The notes: generated from the sequence alone by a model not told the origin. Numbered from the stretch's first letter, positions 24,649 through 34,454 are shown. The stretch is 64,000 bases of DNA from Neomegalonema perideroedes DSM 15528 (GCF_000374145.1 NZ_KB893662.1:1-64000), one strand, 5' to 3'. Numbers and translations: made by a program.

Positions 24649-25845
24649 ATGGGCGCGCAGAGACAGGAAGTCGTGGTGCTGGGCTTGGGCGCGATGGGCG
24701 CCGCGACCCTCCATCAGCTCGCCAGACGCGGCGTGAAGGCGCTCGGAATCGACCGCCGTCGCCCGCCGCATGTCTTCGGCTCGACTCATGGGGAGTCGCG
24801 GATCACCCGCCGGGCCATCGGCGAGGGCCTCGCCTATGTCCCGCTGGCGCTGCGCAGCCATGAGATCTGGCGCGAGATCGAAGCCGAAACCGGGGCGAAG
24901 CTGCTGCATGAAGTGGGATGCCTCACCATTTCGCGCGCCGAGGACGAGGTGGATCGTCCGGGGCGTCGCGGCTTCATCCGGCGCGCCCGCGCCGCCGCCG
25001 AAGCCTTCGGCCTCGATCATGAGATCCTGTCCGCCGACGACATCCGCCGCCGCTTTCCGCAATTCGCGCCGCAGGACGATGAAATCGGGCTTTACGAGCC
25101 CGGCGCGGGCTATGTCGATCCCGAAGCCTGCGTGGCGGCGCAACTGAAGCTGGCTCAGGCGGCGGGCGCGGAGATCCGGACGGATCTGCGCGTGACGGGG
25201 CTGGAGCGCGAAGCGGAGGGGCTCCTCCTGCGGACGGATCAGGGGGAGATCCGGGCGCGGCGGCTGATCCTCTCGGCGGGGGCGGGGGCGGGCGAATTGC
25301 TCGGGGCGCCCTACGACCGTCTGCTCAAACCGACGCGGCAGATGATGCATTGGTTCGCGCCGGACCCCGAATGGGAATCCCGCTGGGCGGCCGGACCCAG
25401 CTTCATCTGGCTTTACGGCTCGGACCCCGAAGATTTCTTTTACGGCTTTCCGGCGCGGGGCGGAGCGGTCAAGGCGGCGGACGAGCATTACGGCGCGGCG
25501 GTCGATCCCGATCAGGTGGACCGCGAGACGCCCGAATCCGCCTCTCTGGCGATGTTCGACCGCAGGCTCGCGCCGCGCCTGCGCGGGATCGGGCGGCGGC
25601 GCGTCAAGGCGGCGACCTGCCTCTACACCGCCGCGCCCGACAGCCGGTTCCTCATCGACCGCAGTCCGGAGAATCCGGATCTGCTGATCCTCTCGCCCTG
25701 CTCCGGCCATGGCTTCAAGCATTCCGCCGCCATCGGCGAGGCCGCGGCGGAGCTGATCGCCGAAGGCGCGAGCCGCCTCGACCTTTCCGAATTTTCGGCC
25801 GCCCATCTGCTGGCCAAGGCTGAAGAGGGGCCGGCCTCTCTCTGA
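24649..25845 (+). CDS. FAD-dependent amine oxidase of the sarcosine oxidase / N-methyltryptophan oxidase family
   Basis: Monomeric-sarcosine-oxidase-like flavoenzyme, 398 residues. The dinucleotide-binding motif GLGAMG is at residues 12-17. Cys324 in ATCLYTAAPDSRFLID occupies the place of the cysteine that binds FAD covalently in MSOX/SolA. The C-terminal SPCSGHGFKHSAAIGE block is also typical. The start at 24649 follows a GGGAGGGGGG purine run. It is 62 bp after the HAD gene and probably in the same operon, pointing to N-methylated or other secondary amino acids as substrates of the locus. Confidence 0.85.
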   Translation: MGAQRQEVVVLGLGAMGAATLHQLARRGVKALGIDRRRPPHVFGSTHGESRITRRAIGEGLAYVPLALRSHEIWREIEAETGAKLLHEVGCLTISRAEDEVDRPGRRGFIRRARAAAEAFGLDHEILSADDIRRRFPQFAPQDDEIGLYEPGAGYVDPEACVAAQLKLAQAAGAEIRTDLRVTGLEREAEGLLLRTDQGEIRARRLILSAGAGAGELLGAPYDRLLKPTRQMMHWFAPDPEWESRWAAGPSFIWLYGSDPEDFFYGFPARGGAVKAADEHYGAAVDPDQVDRETPESASLAMFDRRLAPRLRGIGRRRVKAATCLYTAAPDSRFLIDRSPENPDLLILSPCSGHGFKHSAAIGEAAAELIAEGASRLDLSEFSAAHLLAKAEEGPASL

Positions 25846-25886
25846 GGCCCGCCCGCGCTGCAAGACACTCAAGGGAGACGAGACCT

Positions 25887-27341
25887 ATGGCCTATCTGGG
25901 GTTGGATCTGGGCACTTCGGGCGTGAAGGCCCTGCTGATCGGAGAAGATCAGGACATCCTCGGCTCCGCTCATGCGCCGCTGACGGTCTCGCGGCCTCAT
26001 TCGGGGTGGTCCGAACAAAATCCCGCCGATTGGATCTCCGCGACGGAGGCCGTCCTCGACGCGCTGCGGGCGGAGCAGGGGGCGGCGCTCTCCGGGCTGC
26101 GGGGGATCGGGCTTTCGGGCCATATGCACGGCGCGACGGTTCTGGACGCTCAAGACCGCCCTTTGCGCCCCTGCGTCCTCTGGAACGACGTGCGCAGCCA
26201 TGTCGAGGCGGCGGAGCTGGACGCCGATCCGCGCTTTCGGGCGCTGACCGGCAACATCGTCTTTCCGGGCTTCACCGCGCCCAAGCTGCTCTGGATCAAG
26301 CGCCATGAGCCGGAGATCTTCGCCAAGATCCGCCGCGTGCTGCTGCCGAAGGATTATCTGCGGCTCTGGCTGACCGGCGAAGCCGTCTCCGAGATGTCGG
26401 ACGCTTCGGGCACCTCATGGCTGGACGTCGGGGGGCGGCGCTGGTCGCCGGAGCTTCTGGCCGCCGCGGATCTCGGCGAGGATCAAATGCCCCGGCTGGT
26501 CGAGGGCTCGGAGGTCTCCGGGCGGCTGAGGCCGGATCTCGCGGCGCGCTGGGGCCTGCCCTCGGGCGTGGTGGTGGCGGGCGGGGCGGGCGACAACGCC
26601 GCTTCGGCCTGCGGCGTGGGGGCGGCCCGCCCCGGCGCGGCCTTCGCTTCGCTGGGGACGTCCGGCGTGCTCTTCGCCTCGACGGCGGGATTCGCGCCCA
26701 ATCCGGCGAGCGCCGTCCACGCCTTTTGCCACGCCCTGCCGGGGATCTGGCATCAGATGGGGGTGATCCTCTCGGCCGCCGACGCCCTGAACTGGTTCGG
26801 GCGCGTCATGGGCCGCGAGGGCGCGGATCTCGTCGCGGCGCTCGGCGAGACGCCGCGCGCGCCTTCGGGCGTCGCCTTCCTGCCCTATCTCTCGGGCGAG
26901 CGCACGCCGCATAACGACGCCGCCGCGCGCGGCGCCTTCGTCGGACTCGGGCATGAGGCGGGCGCCGAGGCTCTGACGCAAGCCCTGCTGGAGGGCGTGG
27001 CCTTCGCCTTCCGCGATAATCTGGCGGCGCTGGAGGCGGCGGGGACGCGGCTGGAGCGCGTGACGGCGGTGGGCGGAGGCTCGCGCGCGCGGCTCTGGCT
27101 GAAGATCCTCGCGACGGCGCTGAATCTGCCGGTGGACCTCCCCGCCGACGGAGATTTCGGCGCGGCCTTCGGCGCGGCGCGTCTGGGACTCATCGCGGCG
27201 GAGGGGGCCGATCCTCTGGCGGTCTGCGCGCCGCCCGCCATCCGCGAGAGCTTCGAGCCGGATCCCGCCCTGCGCGGCGCCTATGACGAGGCTTACGCCC
27301 GCTGGCGGAGGATCTATCCGGCGCTGAAGGGCGTCCTTTGA
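25887..27341 (+). CDS. xylB: Xylulokinase (FGGY carbohydrate kinase)
   Basis: FGGY-family kinase of 484 residues, expected to phosphorylate D-xylulose. The N-terminal phosphate-binding motif LGLDLGTSGVKALL, the SGHMHGA segment, and the C-terminal VTAVGGGSRARLWLKILA ATP-binding block are all present. GGGAGACGAG lies upstream of the ATG. No xylose isomerase or pentitol dehydrogenase is adjacent, so the ketose may come from a pathway encoded elsewhere. Within the FGGY family XylB is the best match by motif, though a related ketose kinase remains possible. Confidence 0.85.
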   Translation: MAYLGLDLGTSGVKALLIGEDQDILGSAHAPLTVSRPHSGWSEQNPADWISATEAVLDALRAEQGAALSGLRGIGLSGHMHGATVLDAQDRPLRPCVLWNDVRSHVEAAELDADPRFRALTGNIVFPGFTAPKLLWIKRHEPEIFAKIRRVLLPKDYLRLWLTGEAVSEMSDASGTSWLDVGGRRWSPELLAAADLGEDQMPRLVEGSEVSGRLRPDLAARWGLPSGVVVAGGAGDNAASACGVGAARPGAAFASLGTSGVLFASTAGFAPNPASAVHAFCHALPGIWHQMGVILSAADALNWFGRVMGREGADLVAALGETPRAPSGVAFLPYLSGERTPHNDAAARGAFVGLGHEAGAEALTQALLEGVAFAFRDNLAALEAAGTRLERVTAVGGGSRARLWLKILATALNLPVDLPADGDFGAAFGAARLGLIAAEGADPLAVCAPPAIRESFEPDPALRGAYDEAYARWRRIYPALKGVL

Positions 27342-27371
27342 TCCGCCGATTTCTCACATAAGGAACGCTCC

Positions 27372-28064
27372 ATGGCCGAGGCCTTCGTCATTCCGCCGCC
27401 CCCGACCCCCTCGCTCGCCGTCGAGGGCGAGAGGGCGCGGTTTCCGGTCGGGCGCATCTTCTGCATTGGGCGCAATTACGCCGACCACGCCCGCGAGATG
27501 GGCCATGATCCCGACCGCGAGCCGCCTTTCTTCTTCATGAAGCCGGTCTCCGCCTTGGCGACGGAGGGCGTCTTCCGCCTGCCGAAAGGCGCGCAGGAGG
27601 TTCATCACGAGGTCGAATTGGTCGTGGCTCTGAAGTCGGGCGGCGCGGAGATCGCGCCGGAGGAGGCTTTGGCCCATGTCTACGGCTATGGCGTCGGGCT
27701 GGACATGACCCGCCGCGATCTTCAGGCCGTCGCCAAGAAGCTCGGCCGCCCTTGGGAGACGGCCAAAGGCTTCGACGGCTCGGCGCCTTGCGGGGCCTTG
27801 GCTCCGGCGGCGCGGATCGGCCATCCGGCCAAGGGCGGGATTTCGCTCTCGGTCAACGGCGAGATCCGCCAGAAGGGCGATCTCGGCGAGATGATTTGGG
27901 GCGTGGCGGATCTCCTCGCGGCGATTTCGCGCTCCATGGCTTTGCGGCCGGGCGACCTCATTCTGACCGGCACTCCGGCGGGAGTGGGCGCCGTCCGGCC
28001 CGGCGACAGGCTGGAGGCGCGCATCGAAGGCGTCGGGGCGCTGGACGTCGAGGTCACAGGGTGA
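27372..28064 (+). CDS. Fumarylacetoacetate hydrolase-family protein
   Basis: A 230-residue FAH-fold enzyme of the small type (fumarylpyruvate hydrolase / acylpyruvase-like). The opening GRIFCIGRNYADHAREMG, the metal-ligand block VHHEVELVVAL and the LTGTPAGVGAVRPGD segment are family hallmarks. It binds a divalent metal and cleaves or decarboxylates 2-oxo acids, but the substrate is not determinable. It follows xylB by 30 bp and is possibly co-transcribed. Its 3' end overlaps the convergent putR gene by 11 bp. Confidence 0.82.
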   Translation: MAEAFVIPPPPTPSLAVEGERARFPVGRIFCIGRNYADHAREMGHDPDREPPFFFMKPVSALATEGVFRLPKGAQEVHHEVELVVALKSGGAEIAPEEALAHVYGYGVGLDMTRRDLQAVAKKLGRPWETAKGFDGSAPCGALAPAARIGHPAKGGISLSVNGEIRQKGDLGEMIWGVADLLAAISRSMALRPGDLILTGTPAGVGAVRPGDRLEARIEGVGALDVEVTG

Positions 28065-28518
28065 AGGCGCTTTGCTCCACGATGGTCTCCATCGCGACAT
28101 AGCTCGAAGTCGCGTGGAGATGGGGCAGGGCGGAGAGCTTTTCGCCCATGATGCGGCGATAATCCGCCATGTCGCGCGCCCGGATCTTCAGGAGATAGTC
28201 GAAGCCTCCGGCGATCATATGGCATTCCTCGACCTCCGGAATGGCCCGCGCCGCCGCGTTGAACTGCTTCAGCGCGGTCTCGCGGGTGTCCGAGAGCCGC
28301 GCCTCGACATAGACCACATGGGTCAGCCCCAGCCGGATCGGCGAGAGGATCGCCCGATAGCCCGTGATGAGTCCGGCCTCCTCCATCTGCTTCACGCGCA
28401 GCGCCACGGGGGTTTTCGTGAGGCCCACCCGCCGCGCCAATTCGCTGACGGGAATTCGGGCGTTGCGCTGCAATTCCAGCAGGATGCGGCGGTCGGCGGC
28501 GTCGAGTTCGAAGGTCAC
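28054..28518 (-). CDS. putR: Lrp/AsnC-family regulator of proline utilisation
   Basis: Lrp-type regulator of 154 residues. The N-terminal helix-turn-helix is PVSELARRVGLTKTPVALRV, and the C-terminal RAM ligand domain contains ECHMIAGGFDYLLKIRARD. It is divergent from putA, separated by about 130 bp. In several alphaproteobacteria an Lrp-like PutR activates putA in response to proline, and the layout here matches. The assignment rests on family and position. Confidence 0.85.
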   Translation of the reverse strand: MTFELDAADRRILLELQRNARIPVSELARRVGLTKTPVALRVKQMEEAGLITGYRAILSPIRLGLTHVVYVEARLSDTRETALKQFNAAARAIPEVEECHMIAGGFDYLLKIRARDMADYRRIMGEKLSALPHLHATSSYVAMETIVEQSAFTL

Positions 28519-28646
28519 GCCTGAATCTCCCCTGATTTTTGCTCTATTCGCCTAGGATAACGCGCAAGATCAGGCGCATCGACCATTCAGAATCCGCTAT
28601 TCCTGACCTCTGCGCTTCCTCCGTCGAGGATTTGGAGATCGTCGCC

Positions 28647-31600
28647 ATGGTCGAGTCCCCTTCGCTGTTTTCTCCCGCCGCCAAATTCGCAAATGAAAGC
28701 GCCGTGCTTGAGCGCCTGCTCGCCGAGGCGGCTATTCCTGAGAGCCTGCGGGCCGCCGCCTCGCTTCGGGCCGCGGATCTCGTGCGCCGCATCCGCGCCG
28801 AGGCCGCCCCTTCGCTGATGGAGAATTTCCTCGCGGAATACGGGCTCTCGACCCGCGAGGGCGTGGCGCTGATGTGCCTCGCGGAGGCCATGCTGCGCGT
28901 GCCGGATTCCGAGACCATCGACGCCTTGATCGAGGATAAGATCGCGCCCTCCGATTGGAGCAAGCATCTGGGTTCGGCGGCTTCGCCTCTGGTCAACGCC
29001 TCGACCTGGGCGCTCATGCTGACGGGCCGGGTGCTGGACGACGATCAGCCGGGCCTCGTGGGCCTGCTGCGCGGCGCAGTGAAGCGCCTCGGCGAGCCGG
29101 TGATCCGTCTGGCGGTGAGCCGGGCCATGAAGGAGATGGGCCGTCAATTCGTCCTCGGCGAGACCATCGAAAAGGCCATGTCCCGCGCTAAGGAGCGCGA
29201 GGCTCAGGGCTTCACCTATAGCTACGACATGCTCGGCGAGGCGGCTTTGACCTCCGCCGACGCGGCGCGCTACGCCAAATCCTATCAGCAGGCCATCGCC
29301 GCTTTGGCGGGCGCCTGCGTCAAAGGCTCGGTGGAGGCCAATCCGGGGATTTCGGTGAAGCTTTCCGCTCTGCATCCGCGTTACGAGGCGGCTCAGGAGG
29401 CGCGGGCTCTGGCCGAGCTGGTTCCGGTGGTGCGGCGTCTGGCGCTTCAGGCGCGCGCGGCGAATATGGGCTTCAACATCGACGCCGAAGAGCAGGACCG
29501 TCTGGTCCTCTCGCTGAAGGTGATCGAGGCGGTCCTCTCCAATCCGGAATTCGCGGGCTGGGACGGCTTCGGCGTGGTGGTTCAAGCCTATGGCAAGCGG
29601 GCGGGGCTGGTCCTCGATTGGCTGAACGCTCTGGCGGTTCGGTTGGACCGGCGGATCATGGTGCGTCTGGTGAAAGGCGCCTATTGGGATTCCGAGATGA
29701 AGCGGGCGCAGGTCGAGGGCCTGCCGGATTTCACGCTCTTCACCTCCAAGACCGCCACCGACGTCAGTTATCTGACGCTGGCGAAGAAGCTCTTCGGCTA
29801 CGCCGACCGGATTTATCCGCAATTCGCCACTCATAACGCCCAGACCGCCGCCGCCGTGCTGGAATTGGCCGAGGGTCGCCGCTTCGAATTCCAGCGCCTG
29901 CACGGCATGGGCGAGCGCCTCCACGACATCCTCCTGAAGGAGACGGGCGGCCGCTGCCGCATCTATGCTCCGGTGGGGGCGCATCGCGATTTGCTGGCCT
30001 ATCTGGTGCGGCGCCTGCTGGAGAACGGCGCCAATTCCTCCTTCGTGCATCAGATCGTGGATGAAGAGGTTTCGCCGGAGACCATCGCCGCCGATCCCAT
30101 CGCGGCTTTGGCTCAGGCCAAGGCTCCGGCGAATCTGAAGCGCCCGGAAGCGCTCTTCGGCGCCGGGCGGCGCAATGCGCGCGGCTTCGATCTGACCGAC
30201 GCGGAGACTCTCGCCCGGATCGAGGAAGCCCGCGCGGCGGAGATCCCCGCAGCCGGGCCGCTCCTCGCTCAGGAGGCCGCGCCTGAAGGCGAGGCGCATC
30301 CGATCCTTAATCCCGCCACGGGCGCGCCGGTCGCGCTCCTGCGGGAGGCGGGCGAAGGCGAAGCGGAGGCGGCTTTAGCGGCGGCGTGTCCATGGGCGGC
30401 CCCCGTGGCGGAGCGCGCGGCGGTTCTGCGTCGGGCCGCCGATCTCTATGAAGCGGATTTCGGCGCTTTTTTCGCGGTTCTGGCGCGCGAGGCGGGCAAG
30501 ACCTTGCCCGATTGCGTCGGCGAACTCCGAGAAGCCGTGGATTTCCTCCGCTATTACGCCGCCGAAGCCGAAAAGCTTCCCCTCCATGCGGAGCCTCTGG
30601 GCGTCTTCGCGGCGATTTCGCCATGGAATTTCCCTTTGGCGATCTTCACCGGGCAGATCGCGGCGGCTCTGGCGACGGGCAACGGCGTGCTCGCCAAACC
30701 CGCCGAGCAAACGCCTCTTGTGGCGGCTATGGCGGTTCGGCTTCTGCATGAGGCGGGAGTCCCGCGCGCCGCCTTGCAGCTTCTGCCCGGCCCCGGCGAG
30801 ACGGTCGGCGCGGCCCTGACCTCCGATCCGCGAGTCTCGGGCGTGGTCTTCACCGGCTCCACCGAGACGGCCTTGCGCATCCGCCGGAGCATGGCGGAGC
30901 GTTTGTCTCCTTCAGCCCCGCTGATCGCCGAGACGGGCGGTCTGAACGCGATGATCGTGGATTCCACCGCCCTTCCCGAGCAGGCGGCGCGCGACGTGGT
31001 CGCTTCGGCCTTCCGCTCGGCGGGACAACGCTGCTCGGCTCTGCGCTGCCTTTATCTTCAGGAGGAGATCGCGCCCCATCTCATCGAGATGATCAAAGGC
31101 GTGATGGACGAGCAGAATCTCGGCGATCCTTGGGCGCTCTCCACCGACATTGGTCCGGCCATCGACGCCGAGGCGCGGGACTCCATCGAGGCTTACGTCG
31201 CCGCAGCCGAGGCGCAAGGCCGTCTGATCCATCGCCTGTCCAAACCTGCGGAGGGGAGCTTCGTCGCTCCGGCGATGATCCGCGTTTCAGGGATCGACGA
31301 TCTGGAGCGCGAGGTCTTCGGCCCGGTGCTGCATGTGGCCACGTGGAGGGCGGGCGATCTGGAGAAGATCGCGGCGGCGATCAACGCGCGCGGTTATGGC
31401 CTGACCTTCGGCCTGCATACGCGCATCGATTCCCGGGTTCAGGAGATGGCCGACCGGATTCAGGCGGGAAACCTCTATGTGAACCGCAATCAGATCGGGG
31501 CGGTGGTGGGCAGCCAGCCCTTCGGCGGCGAGGGCCTGTCCGGCACCGGACCCAAGGCGGGCGGGCCGCTGTATCTGGCGCGCTTCCTCAAGCCCGCGCC

Positions 31601-32084
31601 CGCTCCCTCCGGCGAGGCTTGGACGCGCGCGGCCGATCTCGCGGCGCTGAAGCGCCGCCTCGCCGAAAAGGGCGCCGATCTCCCGAAGATCGAGAGCCGC
31701 GCCATGCCCGGCCCCACCGGCGAGACCAATCGCCTGACGCTCTTCGCGCGCGAGCCGGTTCTTTGCCTCGGCCCCGGAGAAGCGGCCATGCGGGCGCAGA
31801 TTCAGGCCGTCGAAGCTTTGGGCGGCCTTGCGGTCGGCGCGGAGGGAAGCCTTGCGCCGGAGGCTCTGGCGAGCCTCGAAGGCTTCAGCGGCGTCCTCTG
31901 GTGGGGCGGGGAGGCCGAAGCCCGCAGCCTCGCGCAGGCTCTGGCGGCGCGTCGGGGGCCGATCCTGCCGCTGATCGGCGCGCGGCCGGATCTCGCCCAT
32001 GTCGCGCATGAGCGTCATCTCTGCGTCGACGTGACCGCCGCAGGCGGAGACGCCGCCTTGCTGGCGGGCGGGGAGGGCGCCTAG
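28647..32084 (+). CDS. putA: Bifunctional proline dehydrogenase / L-glutamate gamma-semialdehyde dehydrogenase
   Basis: Oxidises proline to glutamate in two steps with substrate channelling. The N-terminal half is a FAD-binding PRODH barrel (FNIDAEEQDRL, RLVKGAYWDSEMKRAQVEG). The second half is an aldehyde dehydrogenase with Glu762 (AETGGLNAMIVD) and nucleophile Cys796 (SAGQRCSALR). No ribbon-helix-helix domain precedes PRODH, so the protein is probably not self-regulating, consistent with the adjacent PutR. The start at 28647 follows TTGGAG; the frame stays open to 28539 but that extension is implausible. Length is 1145 residues. The end overlaps the convergent LysR gene by 4 bp. Confidence 0.95.
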   Translation: MVESPSLFSPAAKFANESAVLERLLAEAAIPESLRAAASLRAADLVRRIRAEAAPSLMENFLAEYGLSTREGVALMCLAEAMLRVPDSETIDALIEDKIAPSDWSKHLGSAASPLVNASTWALMLTGRVLDDDQPGLVGLLRGAVKRLGEPVIRLAVSRAMKEMGRQFVLGETIEKAMSRAKEREAQGFTYSYDMLGEAALTSADAARYAKSYQQAIAALAGACVKGSVEANPGISVKLSALHPRYEAAQEARALAELVPVVRRLALQARAANMGFNIDAEEQDRLVLSLKVIEAVLSNPEFAGWDGFGVVVQAYGKRAGLVLDWLNALAVRLDRRIMVRLVKGAYWDSEMKRAQVEGLPDFTLFTSKTATDVSYLTLAKKLFGYADRIYPQFATHNAQTAAAVLELAEGRRFEFQRLHGMGERLHDILLKETGGRCRIYAPVGAHRDLLAYLVRRLLENGANSSFVHQIVDEEVSPETIAADPIAALAQAKAPANLKRPEALFGAGRRNARGFDLTDAETLARIEEARAAEIPAAGPLLAQEAAPEGEAHPILNPATGAPVALLREAGEGEAEAALAAACPWAAPVAERAAVLRRAADLYEADFGAFFAVLAREAGKTLPDCVGELREAVDFLRYYAAEAEKLPLHAEPLGVFAAISPWNFPLAIFTGQIAAALATGNGVLAKPAEQTPLVAAMAVRLLHEAGVPRAALQLLPGPGETVGAALTSDPRVSGVVFTGSTETALRIRRSMAERLSPSAPLIAETGGLNAMIVDSTALPEQAARDVVASAFRSAGQRCSALRCLYLQEEIAPHLIEMIKGVMDEQNLGDPWALSTDIGPAIDAEARDSIEAYVAAAEAQGRLIHRLSKPAEGSFVAPAMIRVSGIDDLEREVFGPVLHVATWRAGDLEKIAAAINARGYGLTFGLHTRIDSRVQEMADRIQAGNLYVNRNQIGAVVGSQPFGGEGLSGTGPKAGGPLYLARFLKPAPAPSGEAWTRAADLAALKRRLAEKGADLPKIESRAMPGPTGETNRLTLFAREPVLCLGPGEAAMRAQIQAVEALGGLAVGAEGSLAPEALASLEGFSGVLWWGGEAEARSLAQALAARRGPILPLIGARPDLAHVAHERHLCVDVTAAGGDAALLAGGEGA

Positions 32085-33055
32085 CCTTCGCGGCTCTGGG
32101 GCCCGGCGGTTTTGCGGATCGAATCGCGCACCCGGAGGAACAGAGCCTCGGCGGCGCGCGAGATCTCGCGGTCTTTGGCGCGGAGGATCAGATAGGGCTC
32201 CACGATCAGAGAGCGATTCAACGGCAGCCGTCGGAATCCCGCCGAGACCGGCGGCTCCAGCATGAGATCCGTCACCTCCTGCGACATGGGCGCGACGGCG
32301 TCTGAATCGCGCAGCAGCGCCACGATCATCAGCAAAGAGGAGGTGGTCGCCACGTCGGGGGGCGAGGAGAGGGCTTCGTCATGGAAGGCCGCCTCGATCA
32401 CCCGGCGGATCGGCGCGCCCTGATCCTGAAGCACCCAAGGCAGCCCGTGCAGATCGCGCATCGAGACCGGCCCGCGCCCGAGCAGCGGATGGCCGTCGCG
32501 CACCATGAGCCGCACCACCTCCTCGCGGGCGGATTCGATCTCGAAGCCCCGGTCGTCGAAGCCGGGCGGCAGGCGCGCGAGGGCGAAATCCAGCTCGCCG
32601 CGCTCCAGCATGCCCACGAGCGCCGCCGAAGGCGCCACCTCGACCGAGACGTCCACCCCCGGAGCCTCGCCCTTCAGCCCCTGAATGGCGGGCGCCAGAT
32701 GCCGCAAAGCCGGACCCGTCACGGCGCCCACCCGCGCCGCGCCGCCGCGCCCTGCGGTCAGATCGGCGAATTCCTCGGCGAGCAAAGCCTGCTCCTGAAG
32801 GATGCTCCGCGCGCGCCGCGCCACCAGAGCCCCGGCGGGAGTCGGCTCCATGCCCTTGGGCTTGCGCAGGAAAAGCCGCAGGCCGAGCCGCGCCTCGATC
32901 TCGGCCAGACTCCGCGAGGCGGCGGGCTGAGTCAGGCCGCAGGCGGCGGCGGCGCGCTGCAATTGGCCATGGGCCGCGATCTCCGTCACGAGCCGGGTTT
33001 GCGTCGGGCGCATGTCGCGCAGGAATTCGAGCGCCTTCATCTTGGTTTCGATCAT
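32081..33055 (-). CDS. LysR-family regulator of the chvE-ggu sugar operon (GbpR-like)
   Basis: LysR-type regulator, 324 residues. The N-terminal helix-turn-helix is GQLQRAAAACGLTQPAASRSLAEIE, followed by a periplasmic-binding-like effector domain. It is divergent from chvE, the same arrangement as gbpR-chvE in Agrobacterium, where the regulator responds to sugars such as galactose and arabinose. The start may be 33055 or the ATG at 33040, as neither has a clear ribosome-binding site. Its own start codon overlaps one arm of a 9-bp inverted repeat, suggesting autoregulation. Confidence 0.85.
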   Translation of the reverse strand: MIETKMKALEFLRDMRPTQTRLVTEIAAHGQLQRAAAACGLTQPAASRSLAEIEARLGLRLFLRKPKGMEPTPAGALVARRARSILQEQALLAEEFADLTAGRGGAARVGAVTGPALRHLAPAIQGLKGEAPGVDVSVEVAPSAALVGMLERGELDFALARLPPGFDDRGFEIESAREEVVRLMVRDGHPLLGRGPVSMRDLHGLPWVLQDQGAPIRRVIEAAFHDEALSSPPDVATTSSLLMIVALLRDSDAVAPMSQEVTDLMLEPPVSAGFRRLPLNRSLIVEPYLILRAKDREISRAAEALFLRVRDSIRKTAGPQSREG

Positions 33056-33102
33056 ATCATTTCAGCTATGCGGATTCTCCATATTGATATTTGAATGATA
33101 TG
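33053..33102. promoter_or_regulatory. Candidate LysR-type operator between LysR gene and chvE
   Basis: A perfect inverted repeat, CATATCATT (33053-33061) and AATGATATG (33094-33102), spans the AT-rich divergent promoter region. The left arm covers the LysR start codon. The 32-bp gap suggests two separate half-site contacts, as in LysR recognition and activation sites. Confidence 0.5.
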
Positions 33103-33200
33103 TCTTGCGCAGCTAGAAAAAAGCAAAGCCCCCGATGTTCCTTTTCGGGAACGGATCGGGGCGGACAAAAGCGGGGAAACCCCGCTTCAGGGAGGATGAT

Positions 33201-34265
33201 ATGAAGTTTCTGAAATTGGCGAGCGCGCTCGCCATGGGCCTCGCCGTCTTCGCGCCGCAGGCTTGGGCGCAGGACAAGGGCCTGGTCGGCATCTCCATGC
33301 CTACGAAATCCTCCGCGCGCTGGATCGCCGACGGCGAGAACATGGTGCGCCAGTTCGAGGCCGCGGGCTATCGCACCGATCTGCAATACGCCGAAGACGA
33401 CATCCCCAATCAGCTCGCCCAGATCGAGAACATGGTGACCAAGGGCGTGAACGCGCTGGTCATCGCCTCCATCGACGGCACCACCCTCTCCAACGCTCTG
33501 GAGAACGCTTCGGCGGCGGGCGTGCGGGTCATCGCCTACGACCGCCTCATCCGCGACAGCGGGAACGTCGATTATTACGCCACCTTCGATAATTTCAAAG
33601 TCGGCGTGATTCAGGCCGAATCCCTCGTGGAGGGGCTGAAGACCCGCTTCCCCGACGTGAAGCCCTGGCATGTCGAGTTGTTCGGCGGCTCGCCGGACGA
33701 CAACAACGCCTATTTCTTCTATAACGGCGCCATGTCGGTGCTTCAGCCGCTGATCGACTCCGGCGAGGTCTCCGTGGCTTCGGGACAGGTCGGCATGGAC
33801 AAGGTCGGCACCCTGCGCTGGGACGGCGCCGTGGCTCAGGCCCGCATGGACAACCTGCTCTCGGCCAATTACACCGACAAGGCGATTCAGGGCGTGCTCT
33901 CGCCTTACGACGGCATCTCCATCGGCGTGCTCTCCTCGCTGAAGGGCGTGGGCTACGGCTCGGGCGACGCGCTCATGCCCATCGTGACGGGTCAGGACGC
34001 CGAAGTCCCCTCGATCAAGTCGATCCTCGCGGGCGAGCAATATTCCACCGTCTTCAAGGACACCCGCGAGCTGGCCGGAGTCGCGGTCAAGATGGTCGAC
34101 GCCGTGCTGCAGGGCTCCGAGCCCGAGATCAACGACACCGAGACCTATGACAACGGCGTCAAGACGATCCCCTCTTATCTGCTGGAGCCGGTCGAGGTGG
34201 ACGCCTCCAATTACGAGAAGATCCTCGTCGAGGGCGGATATTACACCGCCGACCAGCTGAAGTGA
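33201..34265 (+). CDS. chvE: Multiple-sugar periplasmic binding protein ChvE
   Basis: Sugar-binding protein of 354 residues with a signal peptide ending at AWA (residues 1-22). The mature part begins with [17 protein letters not shown], characteristic of ChvE/MmsE-type proteins that bind galactose, arabinose, xylose and glucose. The start at 33201 follows GGGAGGATGAT. It is the first gene of the transporter, separated from the ATPase by 189 bp with a strong hairpin, which probably allows more binding protein than membrane components. It lacks an associated virA-type sensor here, so its role is probably transport only. Confidence 0.92.
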   Translation: MKFLKLASALAMGLAVFAPQAWAQDKGLVGISMPTKSSARWIADGENMVRQFEAAGYRTDLQYAEDDIPNQLAQIENMVTKGVNALVIASIDGTTLSNALENASAAGVRVIAYDRLIRDSGNVDYYATFDNFKVGVIQAESLVEGLKTRFPDVKPWHVELFGGSPDDNNAYFFYNGAMSVLQPLIDSGEVSVASGQVGMDKVGTLRWDGAVAQARMDNLLSANYTDKAIQGVLSPYDGISIGVLSSLKGVGYGSGDALMPIVTGQDAEVPSIKSILAGEQYSTVFKDTRELAGVAVKMVDAVLQGSEPEINDTETYDNGVKTIPSYLLEPVEVDASNYEKILVEGGYYTADQLK

Positions 34266-34273
34266 TCCGGCCC

Positions 34274-34296
34274 GGCCGCCCGGCTTTCGGGCGGCC
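34274..34296 (+). terminator. Attenuating hairpin between chvE and gguA
   Basis: A perfect 9-bp stem (GGCCGCCCG at 34274-34282, complement at 34288-34296) with a 5-nt loop lies 8 bp after the chvE stop. It is followed by CTCTCCTCC, not a T-run, so partial termination or mRNA protection is more likely than full termination. Confidence 0.6.
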
Positions 34297-34454
34297 TCTC
34301 CTCCTCCGGACGGCGGGTCCGGAGCCGGCTCCCGCGCGGAGCGCGCAGACGCCTGCGACCTCTCCGCAGAGGGAGGAGCGGCGCCGCGCCCCTCCGCGCC
34401 GGGCCGCAAGCGCGCCGGAGCCTCCGGCGGGACGAGACCGCAGGACGGGATCCC

